64,000 nt of DNA from Streptomyces sp. Edi2. Its GTDB lineage: Bacteria; Actinomycetota; Actinomycetes; Streptomycetales; Streptomycetaceae. The notes under the pieces are model-generated. The model was not told the origin of the DNA. It ran no database searches and worked only from the letters and a program-made list of their open reading frames with translations. A program made the position numbers and the translations under genes. Shown here one piece after another: positions 51,021-59,611 of the stretch; position 1 is the first letter of the stretch, and the number at the start of each line of letters is the position of its first letter. The stretch is taken from positions 4,048,501-4,112,500 of the forward strand of contig NZ_JBEJGX010000003.1 of assembly GCF_040253635.1 (NCBI RefSeq). The letters run 5' to 3'.

Positions 51021-51995
51021 ATGTCGCCCGCTCGCCGATCCGGCTGGATGCCCTCCGGGGCGCTCTTCGACCTGGGCTGGATCCCTCGCCGCAGACGACC
51101 CGCCACGGCCCGCAGCGTGCTGGCCGGCGAGGCCGCCGCCGAGGCTGCCCGCAAGTCCTCCCAGGAAGCGCCGCCCGCCGAGGAGGCCGAGACCCCGGCG
51201 GAGCCCGACTTCCCGGTCGTCGGGGACACGGCCGCCGCCGCCTTCTTCGACCTGGACAACACCGTCATGCAGGGCGCCGCGCTGTTCCACTTCGGCCGCG
51301 GCCTGTACAAGCGGCACTTCTTCCACAAGCGCGACCTGGCCCGCTTCGCCTGGCAGCAGATCTACTTCCGGCTGGCCGGCTCGGAGAACCCCGAGCACAT
51401 GGCGGACGTCCGCAACAGCGCACTGTCCATCGTCCAGGGCCACCGCGTCGCCGAGCTGATGTCCATCGGCGAGGAGATCTACGACGAGTACATGGCCGAG
51501 CGGGTCTGGCCGGGCACCCGCGCGCTCGCCCAGGCCCACCTCGACGCAGGCCAGAAGGTGTGGCTGGTGACCGCGGCCCCGGTCGAGACCGCCACGATCA
51601 TCGCCCGCCGGCTCGGCCTGACCGGCGCGCTGGGCACCGTCGCCGAGTCCGTCGGCGGGGTTTACACGGGCAAACTGGTCGGCGAGCCGCTGCACGGCCC
51701 GGCCAAGGCCGAGGCGGTCCGCGCCCTGGCCTCCGCGGAGGGCCTGGACCTCTCGCACTGCGCGGCCTACAGCGACTCCGCAAACGACATCCCGATGCTC
51801 TCGCTCGTCGGGCACCCCTATGCGATCAATCCTGACAGCCGGCTGCGCAAGCACGCCCGGGAGCAGGGGTGGCGGCTGCGCGACTACCGGACCGGGCGCA
51901 AAGCCGCCAAGATCGGCATCCCCGCGGCGGCCGGCGTGGGCGCCCTGGCGGGCGGTGCCGCGGCCGCCGTCGCACTGCAGCGCCGACGCCGCTGA
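51021..51995 (+). CDS. HAD-IB family phosphatase
   Basis: A 324-residue HAD hydrolase of subfamily IB. Motif I is [15 protein letters not shown] at about residue 77, the middle region has the usual helical cap ([18 protein letters not shown]), motif II/III is around [10 protein letters not shown], and motif IV is [17 protein letters not shown]. The N-terminal 60 residues are basic and Ala/Glu-rich; the C terminus ends in a hydrophobic Gly/Ala segment and RRRR, possibly a membrane anchor. Substrate unknown (phosphoserine or lipid-linked phosphates are possible). It precedes bldN. Confidence 0.88.
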   Translation: MSPARRSGWMPSGALFDLGWIPRRRRPATARSVLAGEAAAEAARKSSQEAPPAEEAETPAEPDFPVVGDTAAAAFFDLDNTVMQGAALFHFGRGLYKRHFFHKRDLARFAWQQIYFRLAGSENPEHMADVRNSALSIVQGHRVAELMSIGEEIYDEYMAERVWPGTRALAQAHLDAGQKVWLVTAAPVETATIIARRLGLTGALGTVAESVGGVYTGKLVGEPLHGPAKAEAVRALASAEGLDLSHCAAYSDSANDIPMLSLVGHPYAINPDSRLRKHAREQGWRLRDYRTGRKAAKIGIPAAAGVGALAGGAAAAVALQRRRR

Positions 51996-52014
51996 CCAGG
52001 CCTGATCGCCTTAC

Positions 52015-52057
52015 GGGACGGCGGACCATCCTGGCTTCCTACCCCCTCCGCCGTCCC
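52015..52057 (+). terminator. Hairpin after the HAD gene
   Basis: GGGACGGCGGA (52015-52025) pairs perfectly with TCCGCCGTCCC (52047-52057), just past the stop codon. Confidence 0.65.
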
Positions 52058-52129
52058 CTCAGTCCCTTTGCTGCCGGTTAACCACAACACGCCCTCCAAC
52101 CAGGCAGATTGCGTTTCCTTCCGATCAAA

Positions 52130-52203
52130 AGTTGCTCAGTAATCGATACTTGATCTGCCACCAATCCGGCACGGACCGTAACTAATCGATGATTTGAGCA
52201 ACT
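52130..52203. promoter_or_regulatory. Long inverted repeat in the bldN upstream region
   Basis: AGTTGCTCAGTAATCGAT (52130-52147) is nearly complementary to ATCGATGATTTGAGCAACT (52185-52203), spaced by 37 bp. The region is markedly AT-richer than its neighbours and lies 120-200 bp before the bldN start. It may be an operator pair for developmental regulators or a leader-RNA stem. I see no perfect BldD box. Confidence 0.5.
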
Positions 52204-52325
52204 GGGTGTAGCGCTGCCTGTACGAAGCGTTATTCTCCTCAGACGCAATCCGGAACCCACACGTCCCTACGACGAGTGAACGGTCCCGCACTGCACGTGA
52301 TGGAAGCTCTGCCTCTGGGAGTCCC

Positions 52326-53111
52326 GTGTACCCACACGTCGGGGTTGACGCCTCGGGCCTGGCTACGCTGCGTACGACACTCGTCGACCACCTGCGCAGT
52401 TTTGTCCCCACCGCGTACGCCGTCCCCGCATTCGCCTCAGCCGTCCCCGCCGCCGGACCCTGCTACGCCCTGGCCGACGGGAGTGCTGCGGTCGGCAAGG
52501 CCGCCGGCAGAACCCGCCGCTCCGGCACCGGCACGACCACCGCCCGCCGCCCCGCCGACAGCGACAGCCGTCGCATGATGGACCTCGTCGAACGAGCCCA
52601 GGCGGGCGAGGCCGACGCCTTCGGCCGCCTCTACGACCAGTACGCCGACACCGTCTACCGGTACATCTACTACCGCGTGGGCGGCCGCGCCACGGCCGAG
52701 GACCTCACCAGCGAGACCTTTCTGCGCGCCCTGCGCCGCATCGGCACCTTCACCTGGCAGGGCCGCGACTTCGGCGCCTGGCTCGTGACCATCGCCCGCA
52801 ACCTCGTCGCCGACCACTTCAAGTCCTCCCGCTTCCGCCTGGAAGTCACCACCGGAGAGATGCTCGACGCCAACGAGGTCGAGCGCAGCCCCGAGGACTC
52901 GGTCCTCGAATCCCTCTCCAACGCCGCCCTGCTGGAGGCGGTACGCAAGCTCAACCCCCAACAGCAGGAGTGCGTCACGCTGCGCTTCCTGCAGGGCCTC
53001 TCGGTCGCCGAGACCGCCCGCGTCATGGGCAAGAACGAGGGCGCGATCAAGACCCTCCAGTACCGCGCCGTACGCACCCTGGCGCGGCTGCTCCCCGAAG
53101 ACGCCCGCTGA
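52326..53111 (+). CDS. bldN: Developmental ECF sigma factor BldN
   Basis: A 261-residue ECF sigma factor. In S. coelicolor sigma-BldN is made with an N-terminal extension that is processed; the first ~85 residues here (MYPHVGVDASGLATLR onward, ending in a Thr/Arg/Ala linker) fit that pro-sequence. Region 2 is FGRLYDQYADTVYRYIYYRV through FGAWLVTIARNLVADHFKSS; region 4 is LNPQQQECVTLRFLQGLSVA and MGKNEGAIKTLQYRAVRTLA. Translation starts at GTG 52326 with GGGAG upstream. It directs genes for aerial mycelium, such as chaplins and bldM, in known species. Confidence 0.95.
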   Translation: MYPHVGVDASGLATLRTTLVDHLRSFVPTAYAVPAFASAVPAAGPCYALADGSAAVGKAAGRTRRSGTGTTTARRPADSDSRRMMDLVERAQAGEADAFGRLYDQYADTVYRYIYYRVGGRATAEDLTSETFLRALRRIGTFTWQGRDFGAWLVTIARNLVADHFKSSRFRLEVTTGEMLDANEVERSPEDSVLESLSNAALLEAVRKLNPQQQECVTLRFLQGLSVAETARVMGKNEGAIKTLQYRAVRTLARLLPEDAR

Positions 53112-53209
53112 CCCGACCCCCTGTCCCCGGATGTCGCCGACCGGTCCTGTGCCGTATCTGCTCACTCTTGGTGACCTTCCCTACCCGGTCGGTCAGATCA
53201 TCGTGAGTG

Positions 53210-53238
53210 CGTAACCCGAGTGCCGCGCCGCTCGTTGT
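53210..53238 (+). promoter_or_regulatory. Sigma-BldN-type promoter for rsbN
   Basis: CGTAAC (53210-53215), 17 bp, CGTTGT (53233-53238). This agrees with the published sigma-BldN consensus (CGTAAC near -35, CGTTGA near -10) with one difference. It lies about 150 bp before rsbN, which is known to be sigma-BldN-dependent in S. venezuelae and would form a feedback loop. Confidence 0.72.
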
Positions 53239-53387
53239 GCGGGATGCAGGCTCCATGCGGTCATGCCTTGCCCGCTGCCTCTCACTCGATCGAGTGGCGC
53301 GGACAACGGCTTGCAACCGTCCGGTCCGTCTGGACAGTCAAAGCCAGTCCGGGGAGTCGAGCGGGATGACGAGAGGAGGTGCCGCCC

Positions 53388-54602
53388 GTGATCGCGAATG
53401 TCTCGGTGCACCGGCGGGCCAACGCCTTCGCCCAGACCCTTGAGGAGCAGGTCCTCGAGGGCACGGCGACCGAGGACCAGGTCGAAGATCCGGCCCAGGC
53501 GCCGGGCGAAGCACGGCTGTTGGCGGTCGCCGACGGCCTCGGGAAACTCCCGAGGCCGGAGATGGCAGCCGAGGTCAAGACTGTCCAGCGCGCCCAGCTC
53601 ATCGCCGCGATGGAGGCCGCCTTCGCCGAAGGCGCTCCGTCCGACGGTGCCAGGGTGCCCGAGCAGCGCGAACACAGAGGCGCGCACCGCGCCACTAAAT
53701 CCATCGGCAAGCTGCGTCCGCGCTCCCGCCTCACCAAGGGGCTGGCGGCCGGCGGGCTGACGGTCGGCGTCGCCGCCGGGGCGTTCACCGGCGTGGCCGC
53801 GGCCAGCTCCGACGCCCTGCCCGGCGACTCCCTCTACGGCCTCAAGCGCGGCATGGAGGACCTGAAGCTCGGCATGGCCGACGACGACTCCGACCGCGGC
53901 CGGCTCTACCTCGACCAGGCCGCCATCCGCATGATGGAGGCGCGCCGCCTGATGGAGCGCGCCCGGGTCGCCGACCTTGACCACGAAGCGCTCGGCGAGG
54001 TCCGCAAGGCGCTCGCCGGCGTCACCCACGATGCGGGTGAGGGCCACCGCCTGCTGCACCAGGCGTACGAACGCGACGGCTCGCTCGACCCCATCCAGGC
54101 GCTGAACTCCTTCACCAAGTCCCACCGCCGCACCTGGTCGCAATTGCGCGACAAGCTCCCGGTGCAGCTCATGGACGTCCGTGACAAGGTCAGTTCGGTC
54201 TTCGACGCCATGGACAAGGAGGTCGGTCCGCTCCGCCCGCTGCTGCCGCCCACCCCGGAAAGCCGTAGCCACCACCGCAACACGCCCGCCTCCGCGGGCA
54301 CCGGCTCCCGGTCCGACGGGCACCCCGCCCCGTCCGGCAGCAGGTCCGCCCCCGGCACCCACACCGGTGGCTCGCACGCCCCCCACCCGTCGTCCTCTCC
54401 GTCCCAGGAGGACGGCCTGCTCGGCGGCAACACGGGCGGCCTGCTCGACCCGCCGTCCAAGAGCGGCGGCGCTTCCCCGCAGGACCGCGGCCGCCACCAC
54501 CGCGGCCGGGACACCGGCGGCCAGCCCGATGTCACCCTCCCACCGCTGATCCCGGGGCTGCTTCCCGGCCTGGGCATCGACGGTGAGGATCTGCCGAAGT
54601 AG
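53388..54602 (+). CDS. rsbN: Anti-sigma factor RsbN
   Basis: A 404-residue membrane anti-sigma factor for sigma-BldN, recognised by position after bldN and by sequence (MIANVSVHRRANAFAQTLEE). The N-terminal ~110 residues would bind the sigma factor inside the cell. One membrane helix follows at about residues 116-137 (LAAGGLTVGVAAGAFTGVAA), then an external DUF5667 domain (DSLYGLKRGMEDLKLGMADD ...) and a Pro/Ser/His-rich tail of 130 residues. GTG 53388 is preferred over an in-frame GTG nine bases earlier since GAGAGGAGG lies eight bases before it. Confidence 0.93.
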   Translation: MIANVSVHRRANAFAQTLEEQVLEGTATEDQVEDPAQAPGEARLLAVADGLGKLPRPEMAAEVKTVQRAQLIAAMEAAFAEGAPSDGARVPEQREHRGAHRATKSIGKLRPRSRLTKGLAAGGLTVGVAAGAFTGVAAASSDALPGDSLYGLKRGMEDLKLGMADDDSDRGRLYLDQAAIRMMEARRLMERARVADLDHEALGEVRKALAGVTHDAGEGHRLLHQAYERDGSLDPIQALNSFTKSHRRTWSQLRDKLPVQLMDVRDKVSSVFDAMDKEVGPLRPLLPPTPESRSHHRNTPASAGTGSRSDGHPAPSGSRSAPGTHTGGSHAPHPSSSPSQEDGLLGGNTGGLLDPPSKSGGASPQDRGRHHRGRDTGGQPDVTLPPLIPGLLPGLGIDGEDLPK

Positions 54603-54627
54603 CGAAGCAGCGAAGCAGTCCCTCCGG

Positions 54628-54671
54628 CGCTCGGTGTTCTTCTGGTCCTTCCCTCAGAAGAACACCGAGCG
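54628..54671. terminator. 17-bp-stem bidirectional terminator
   Basis: CGCTCGGTGTTCTTCTG (54628-54644) pairs perfectly with 54655-54671. It lies between convergent rsbN and the acyltransferase gene and overlaps the latter's stop codon. Confidence 0.85.
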
Positions 54672-55649
54672 TCGCTGTACCAGCAGCTTGTAGAGGGTGT
54701 GCTGAATCGTTTCCCGCACCTGGTCCGTCAGGTTGAACATCAGCATCGGATCGTCCGCCGCCTCCGGCGGGTAGCCGGCCGTCGGGATCGGCTCGCCGAA
54801 CTGGATCGTCCACTTCGTCGGCAGCGGCACCGCCCCCAGCGGCCCCAGCCACGGGAAGGTCGGCGTGAGCGGGAAGTACGGCAGCCCCAGCACCCGCGCC
54901 AGCGTCTTGGCGTTCCCGATCATCGGGTAGATCTCCTCGGCGCCCACGATCGAGCACGGCACGATCGGCGCCCCGGCCTTCAGCGCCGTCGAAACGAAGC
55001 CTCCGCGCCCGAACCGCTGCAGCTTGTAGCGGTCCGCGAAGGGCTTGCCGATGCCCTTGAAGCCCTCGGGCATCACCCCGACGATCTCGCCGCGCTCCAG
55101 CAGCCGCTGGGCGTCCTCCGCACAGGCCAGGGTGTGCCCGGCCTTGCGCGCCAGCTCGTTTATCACCGGCAGGACGAACACCAAATCGGCCGCCAGCAGC
55201 CGCAGATGACGCTGCGCCGGGTGGTTGTCGTGCACCCCGACCTGCAGCATCAGACCGTCCAGCGGCAGCGTCCCGGAATGATTGGCGACGATCAGCGCCC
55301 CGCCGTCGGAGGGGATGTTCTCGACACCCTTCACCTCGACCCGGAAGTACTTCTCGTAGAAGGGCCGCAGCAGCGACATCAGGACCTGGTCGGTCAGCTC
55401 CTCGTCGTACCCGAAGTCGTCGACCTCGTAGTCACCCGTGATCCGCCGGCGCAGGAAGGCCAGCCCGCCCGCGATCCGCTCGTCCAGGGACCGGCCGGGG
55501 TCCGTCCGCGGCGCCGCCGCCGGAGGGTGCTCGGTCCGGGCTTCGGGTACCGGCGCCAGCGCCGTACCGCGTCCCGTGCGCCCGGCCCTCCTGGCCTTCC
55601 TGCGCGCCCGGGGCTCCTCGCCGAAGGGGATGACCTTGGCGTCCGCCAT
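54654..55649 (-). CDS. Lysophospholipid acyltransferase family protein
   Basis: A 331-residue PlsC-type acyltransferase. The catalytic H-x4-D is in VANHSGTLPLDGLML; further family blocks are GVMPEGFKGIGKPF and GAPIVPCSIVGAEEIYP. It would acylate lysophosphatidate or a related lipid at the membrane. The N-terminal 75 residues are basic and Pro/Ala-rich. It follows an SDR/epimerase gene by 14 bp, and the pair probably works together; the same pair is common in Streptomyces. Confidence 0.88.
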   Translation of the reverse strand: MADAKVIPFGEEPRARRKARRAGRTGRGTALAPVPEARTEHPPAAAPRTDPGRSLDERIAGGLAFLRRRITGDYEVDDFGYDEELTDQVLMSLLRPFYEKYFRVEVKGVENIPSDGGALIVANHSGTLPLDGLMLQVGVHDNHPAQRHLRLLAADLVFVLPVINELARKAGHTLACAEDAQRLLERGEIVGVMPEGFKGIGKPFADRYKLQRFGRGGFVSTALKAGAPIVPCSIVGAEEIYPMIGNAKTLARVLGLPYFPLTPTFPWLGPLGAVPLPTKWTIQFGEPIPTAGYPPEAADDPMLMFNLTDQVRETIQHTLYKLLVQRRSVFF

Positions 55650-55663
55650 CGTGGATGGACTCC

Positions 55664-56713
55664 TCACTGGGTCGGGCCGCCGCGGGCCGGCAGCGCCTCG
55701 GCGAGCCGGTCGACGGTGCGGGCGAGGGACTCGGGCGGCAGCAGCCCGGGTCCACGGCTGCGGGCGAATTCCGCGAAGGTCTCCGCCGTCGTGTACTTCG
55801 GATGGAACCCCAGTGTCTCGCGCATCTGCGTCGTTTCCACGACCCTGCCGTGCGTGAGCAGCCGGATCTGTTCCGGCGAGAAGTCCGAGATGCCGATGGA
55901 CCGCAGCGCCGTACCGGCCCAGGTCACGGTCGGCAGCAGCAGGGGCACGGTGGGCCGCCCCAGCCGCCGGGAGGTCTGCGACAGCAGCAGGACTCCGTCC
56001 CCGGCGATATTGAAGGTGCCGCTGTTGAGCGTCCCGCGGCGCGGCGCGGCGGCGGCGATCCGCAGCACCTCGATGGCGTCGCCCTCGTGGACGAACTGCA
56101 GCCGCGGGTCGTAGCCGAGGACGGTGGGCCACACCGGCAGCGAGAAGTACTCGGCGAGCGGGGAATCCGCACACGGCCCGAGGATGTTGGCGAAGCGCAG
56201 CACGCACACCGCCACATCGGGCCGGCGCCGGGCGAAGCCGCGGACATACCCCTCGACCTCGACGACGTCCTTGGCGAAGCCGCCACTGGGCAGCGACTTC
56301 GGCGTGGTGGTCTCGGTGAAAACGGCGGGGTCGCGGGGCGCGGAGCCATAGACGCTGGTGCTGGACTTGATGACCAGACGCTGCACATTCGGGGCCTTCT
56401 GGCAGGCGCCGAGCAGCTGCATCGTCCCGATGACGTTGGTTTCCTTCACCGAGGTGCGGCCGCCGCGCTTGCTCAACGGCGTGCCGTTGATATCCATATG
56501 GACGACCGTGTCGACGCCCGTCTCGGCCAGGACCCTGGCAATGGCCGGATGCCGGATATCGGCCTTGAGGAATTCGGCGCCGCCCAGATGGTGATCCGGT
56601 GCCACGGCGTCGACCCCGATCACCCGGTCGACGTCGGGATCGCGCTGGATACGGCGGACGAACCGGCCGCCCAGCTGCCGTGCGACTCCCGTGACGAGCA
56701 CGACCTTGCCCAA
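55664..56713 (-). CDS. NAD-dependent epimerase/dehydratase family (extended SDR)
   Basis: A 349-residue extended SDR. Cofactor motif VVLVTGVARQLGGRFVRRI, Asp at VIGVDAV, and a catalytic-type STSVYGSAPRDP segment, though the Y-x3-K spacing is not canonical. The start is a TTG at 56713 with GGAAGGAAGGG at a good distance; no ATG is available. Substrate unknown, possibly a nucleotide sugar or sterol-like compound. It is first in a two-gene unit with the acyltransferase. Confidence 0.87.
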   Translation of the reverse strand: MGKVVLVTGVARQLGGRFVRRIQRDPDVDRVIGVDAVAPDHHLGGAEFLKADIRHPAIARVLAETGVDTVVHMDINGTPLSKRGGRTSVKETNVIGTMQLLGACQKAPNVQRLVIKSSTSVYGSAPRDPAVFTETTTPKSLPSGGFAKDVVEVEGYVRGFARRRPDVAVCVLRFANILGPCADSPLAEYFSLPVWPTVLGYDPRLQFVHEGDAIEVLRIAAAAPRRGTLNSGTFNIAGDGVLLLSQTSRRLGRPTVPLLLPTVTWAGTALRSIGISDFSPEQIRLLTHGRVVETTQMRETLGFHPKYTTAETFAEFARSRGPGLLPPESLARTVDRLAEALPARGGPTQ

Positions 56714-56911
56714 GATCAGCCCTTCCTTCCCGCCGCGACCGCCGTGGCCCGAGCTGTGCAGGCCACGCTATCGGGTAGGTGTTGCGCCGTGATGTCCGCG
56801 GGATGCCCGTGGCCACATTTCCGTCCGACCACCGTCCATACGGCCCACAACGCACCGCAGCCCCCGATCGCACAAGGCGATGGGGGGCTGCGAATTCGCG
56901 ATCAGCGTCGC

Positions 56912-57010
56912 TTACTTCTTGTTACGACGCTGAACACGGGTGCGCTTGAGCAGCTTGCGGTGCTTCTTCTTCGCCATCCGCTTGCGCCGCTTCTTGATAA
57001 CAGAGCCCAC
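56912..57010 (-). CDS. Ribosomal protein bS22 (AURKAIP1/COX24 domain), 32 residues
   Basis: A 32-residue, extremely basic peptide starting at [22 protein letters not shown], then [13 protein letters not shown] and a TAA stop. This matches the actinobacterial 30S protein bS22, first seen in mycobacterial ribosome structures, and the AURKAIP1/COX24 motif. The gene is too short for usual gene calling. It stands alone between the epimerase gene and the BldC-like gene. Confidence 0.93.
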   Translation of the reverse strand: MGSVIKKRRKRMAKKKHRKLLKRTRVQRRNKK

Positions 57011-57129
57011 GACTACCCTCGCTCACTTCGAATCACTCGGTGCGGGGCGTCCGAGCCCACACTACCTACATCGGGCCAGCCTACCCGGCGACGGGCGTAC
57101 GGCGTAATCCGAGGGTCGGCGAGGTCTCG

Positions 57130-57339
57130 TCAGGCCGATTCCACCCCCACAAAGGACTCCCGGAGATAGTCGTGAACCGCTTGCTCCGGAACCCGGAAAG
57201 ACCTCCCCACCCGAATCGCGGGCAGATGACCACTGTGCACCAAGCGGTACACGGTCATCTTCGATACCCGCATCACCGTGGCGACTTCCGCCACTGTCAG
57301 GAACACGACCTCGTTCAGAGGCCTCTGGTCTGCAGCCAT
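57130..57339 (-). CDS. BldC/excisionase-like MerR-type HTH protein
   Basis: A 69-residue single-domain DNA-binding protein (FLTVAEVATVMRVSKMTVYR, then HSGHLPAIRVGRSFRVPEQA). It resembles BldC and phage excisionases. From gene order, beside bldN/rsbN and bS22, it probably corresponds to the S. coelicolor gene described as a BldD target (bdtA), but I cite this from memory. ATG 57339 is used; residues before it look non-coding. It likely binds tandem direct repeats as a small architectural regulator. Confidence 0.85.
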   Translation of the reverse strand: MAADQRPLNEVVFLTVAEVATVMRVSKMTVYRLVHSGHLPAIRVGRSFRVPEQAVHDYLRESFVGVESA

Positions 57340-57467
57340 GCCACACCTGCACCTTCCGCATAAGACGGTCACCGGCTTCCCCTCCGGTGACTCTTCGTCG
57401 CTATGCGCTCACTCCCCAGATTAGGGGCGGGTGATGCGAGTGGGGAAGAGGAGCAGCGAACAGCCCC

Positions 57468-58340
57468 CTATCGGGACAGATATGCACGATTAAGCACATA
57501 GCGCGCCAGGGGCTGGTAGTGCGCACCCGGCACGCCATCGTCGAGCGGCACCGCCACCGACACCCGCCCCTCGGCCTCGCCGACGAACAGCGCCGGATCA
57601 TCCGCATCCGCCGGCCCGATCGCCTCGATGCCCAGCTGACCTGCCCCGCAGACCCATCCGTGGTCCCCGATCACCAGGGCCGGCAGCGGCCCGGCGACAC
57701 CCCCCGCGGCCGCCAGAGCGGTCCGCACCGGGAGCGGTGAATGGGTGTGTACGCCCCCCGCCCCGGGCGCGCCCCGCACGCCGGTTTCTCGCATCACCGC
57801 GACTCCCCGTACGTAGTCGAGTGTGCAGGTACGTACGCCGAACCGGGTCGCTATGTCGACACGGGCGCCATACGCCGGGGTGAGGACGGGGCAGCCCGCC
57901 GACGAGAGAGCGTCTGCGAGGGCGGCGTAGAACCCCACCAGCCGGTGCGGATGGCCGGTGCCGATCAGCACCGGCGCCCGGCGGCCGGCCGCCTCTCCCA
58001 GCCGTTCGGCGAACCGGTCCAGCGCCGCGAGGGTGCGGTCGGGATCGATCTCATCCAGGCCGGAAACGTGTGCGAGATCGACCGAAACTCCGCACTTCTG
58101 CCCCATCAGTCGCAGTACTTCACCGACCGGCCAGTCCCCTTCGGGATCCAGCCCCATCAGCGCCCGGGGATCGCGCGCCGCGAAGAGCCGGTAGCGCGCC
58201 AGACTCTTCTCCCGCCTGGTCGCGATCGTCCCCGCGAGCCGCGCCTCGATCAGGTGCGCCCGCAGCGCCCCGGTGCCCAACACGCGTCCCATACTGTCCG
58301 GTTGGTCGGCCCACGGCTGCCCTGACCGACGGGTAGTCAC
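57468..58340 (-). CDS. Conserved actinobacterial phosphatase-like protein
   Basis: A 290-residue protein annotated in relatives only as a phosphatase. Notable stretches are VLIGTGHPHRLVGFYAALAD and LPALVIGDHGWVCGAGQLG, where the His and Asp residues could be catalytic or bind metal, but I cannot assign a fold. Start at GTG 58340 (weak AAAGG upstream) or ATG 58289 (MGRVLGTG). Lies between the BldC-like gene and acuC, all leftward. Confidence 0.75.
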   Translation of the reverse strand: MTTRRSGQPWADQPDSMGRVLGTGALRAHLIEARLAGTIATRREKSLARYRLFAARDPRALMGLDPEGDWPVGEVLRLMGQKCGVSVDLAHVSGLDEIDPDRTLAALDRFAERLGEAAGRRAPVLIGTGHPHRLVGFYAALADALSSAGCPVLTPAYGARVDIATRFGVRTCTLDYVRGVAVMRETGVRGAPGAGGVHTHSPLPVRTALAAAGGVAGPLPALVIGDHGWVCGAGQLGIEAIGPADADDPALFVGEAEGRVSVAVPLDDGVPGAHYQPLARYVLNRAYLSR

Positions 58341-58435
58341 ACCTTTGGGGGCACGGTGCGGCTGAGCGGCAGGGGGCTGTGCGACGGTGGAGGCTGTGCG
58401 GCAGAGGAGGCAGCGGGGCCCGCCCCCACCGGGAC

Positions 58436-59611
58436 CTACGGAAGCAGCCCGTGCGCCGGGAACACCGCCCGGCGGGTGGCCAGCACCGCCTGGTCCAGCC
58501 GGTCGGCCGGGTCATAGCCGTCGTCGATGAAGTCCCGCCACTGCGGCGTACGGCCGTCCGTCATCCGCAGCGGCGCCAACTGCCGCGTCCTGCGGAACAC
58601 TTCGTGCCGCCACGCCTCCGGGACCATGGAGGTCGGCTCGATCGGCCGGTCCGCCGCGATCGCGGCCAGATGCGTCCAGCTGCGCGGCACCACGTCCACC
58701 ACCGCGTAGCCGCCTCCGCCGAGTGCGACCCAGCGGCCGTCCGCGTACCGGTGCACCAGGTCGTGACAGGCCTCCGCCACCGCGCGCTGAGCATCCAGGC
58801 TCACCGCAAGGTGCGCCAGCGGATCCTCGAAGTGGGTGTCGGCCCCGTGCTGTGTCACGATCACCTGCGGCCGGAAGGCCCCCAGCAGCTCCGGCACCAC
58901 CGCGTGAAAGGCCCGCAGCCACCCCTCGTCCCCGGTCCCGGCCGGCAGCGCCACATTCACCGCGCTGCCCTCCGCGCCCTCGCCGCCGGTCTCCTCCGGC
59001 CAGCCGGTCTGCGGGAAGAGCGTCCGCGGATGTTCATGCAGCGAGATCGTCAGGACCCGCGGGTCCTCCCAGAAGGCCACCTGCACCCCGTCACCGTGGT
59101 GCACATCCACATCGACGTACGCGACCCGCTCGGCGCCCAGCTCCAGCAGCCGGGCGACCGCCAGCGCCGCGTCGTTGTAGATACAGAATCCGGCCGCCCC
59201 GCCCGGCATCGCATGGTGCAGCCCGCCGGCGAAGTTCACCGCATGCGCCGCATCGCCGCGCCAGACCGCCTCCGCCGCGCCCACCGACTGGCCGGCGATC
59301 AGCGCGGACGCCTCGTGCATCCCCGCGAACGCCGGATCGTCCGCCGTCCCCAGCCCGTACGAGAGATCCGCGGCAGCGGGATCCACCGAGGCTCTGCGGA
59401 CCGCTGCGATGTAGTCCTCGCGATGCACCAGCCGCAGGGTGGAGTCCCCGGCAGGCTTGGCCGCGACCACCTCCAGCGGCCCGCGGTCCAGCTCGTACGC
59501 CTCCACCAAACGCATGGTCAGCGCGAGCCGGACCGGATCCATCGGATGCCCGGACCCGAAGTCGTAGCCCGTTACTGCCTCATCCCACATCAGCTGTGCG
59601 CGGCCGCTCAT
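58436..59611 (-). CDS. acuC: AcuC-type histone deacetylase family protein
   Basis: A 391-residue class I HDAC-like deacetylase. Catalytic and zinc residues are visible in GGLHHAMPGGAAGFCIYND, YVDVDVHHGDGVQ, LPAGTGD and ALGGGGYAVVDV. In Bacillus AcuC deacetylates acetyl-CoA synthetase; a similar protein-deacetylation role is likely. ATG 59611 overlaps the end of the upstream MFS gene by 32 bp. Confidence 0.94.
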   Translation of the reverse strand: MSGRAQLMWDEAVTGYDFGSGHPMDPVRLALTMRLVEAYELDRGPLEVVAAKPAGDSTLRLVHREDYIAAVRRASVDPAAADLSYGLGTADDPAFAGMHEASALIAGQSVGAAEAVWRGDAAHAVNFAGGLHHAMPGGAAGFCIYNDAALAVARLLELGAERVAYVDVDVHHGDGVQVAFWEDPRVLTISLHEHPRTLFPQTGWPEETGGEGAEGSAVNVALPAGTGDEGWLRAFHAVVPELLGAFRPQVIVTQHGADTHFEDPLAHLAVSLDAQRAVAEACHDLVHRYADGRWVALGGGGYAVVDVVPRSWTHLAAIAADRPIEPTSMVPEAWRHEVFRRTRQLAPLRMTDGRTPQWRDFIDDGYDPADRLDQAVLATRRAVFPAHGLLP

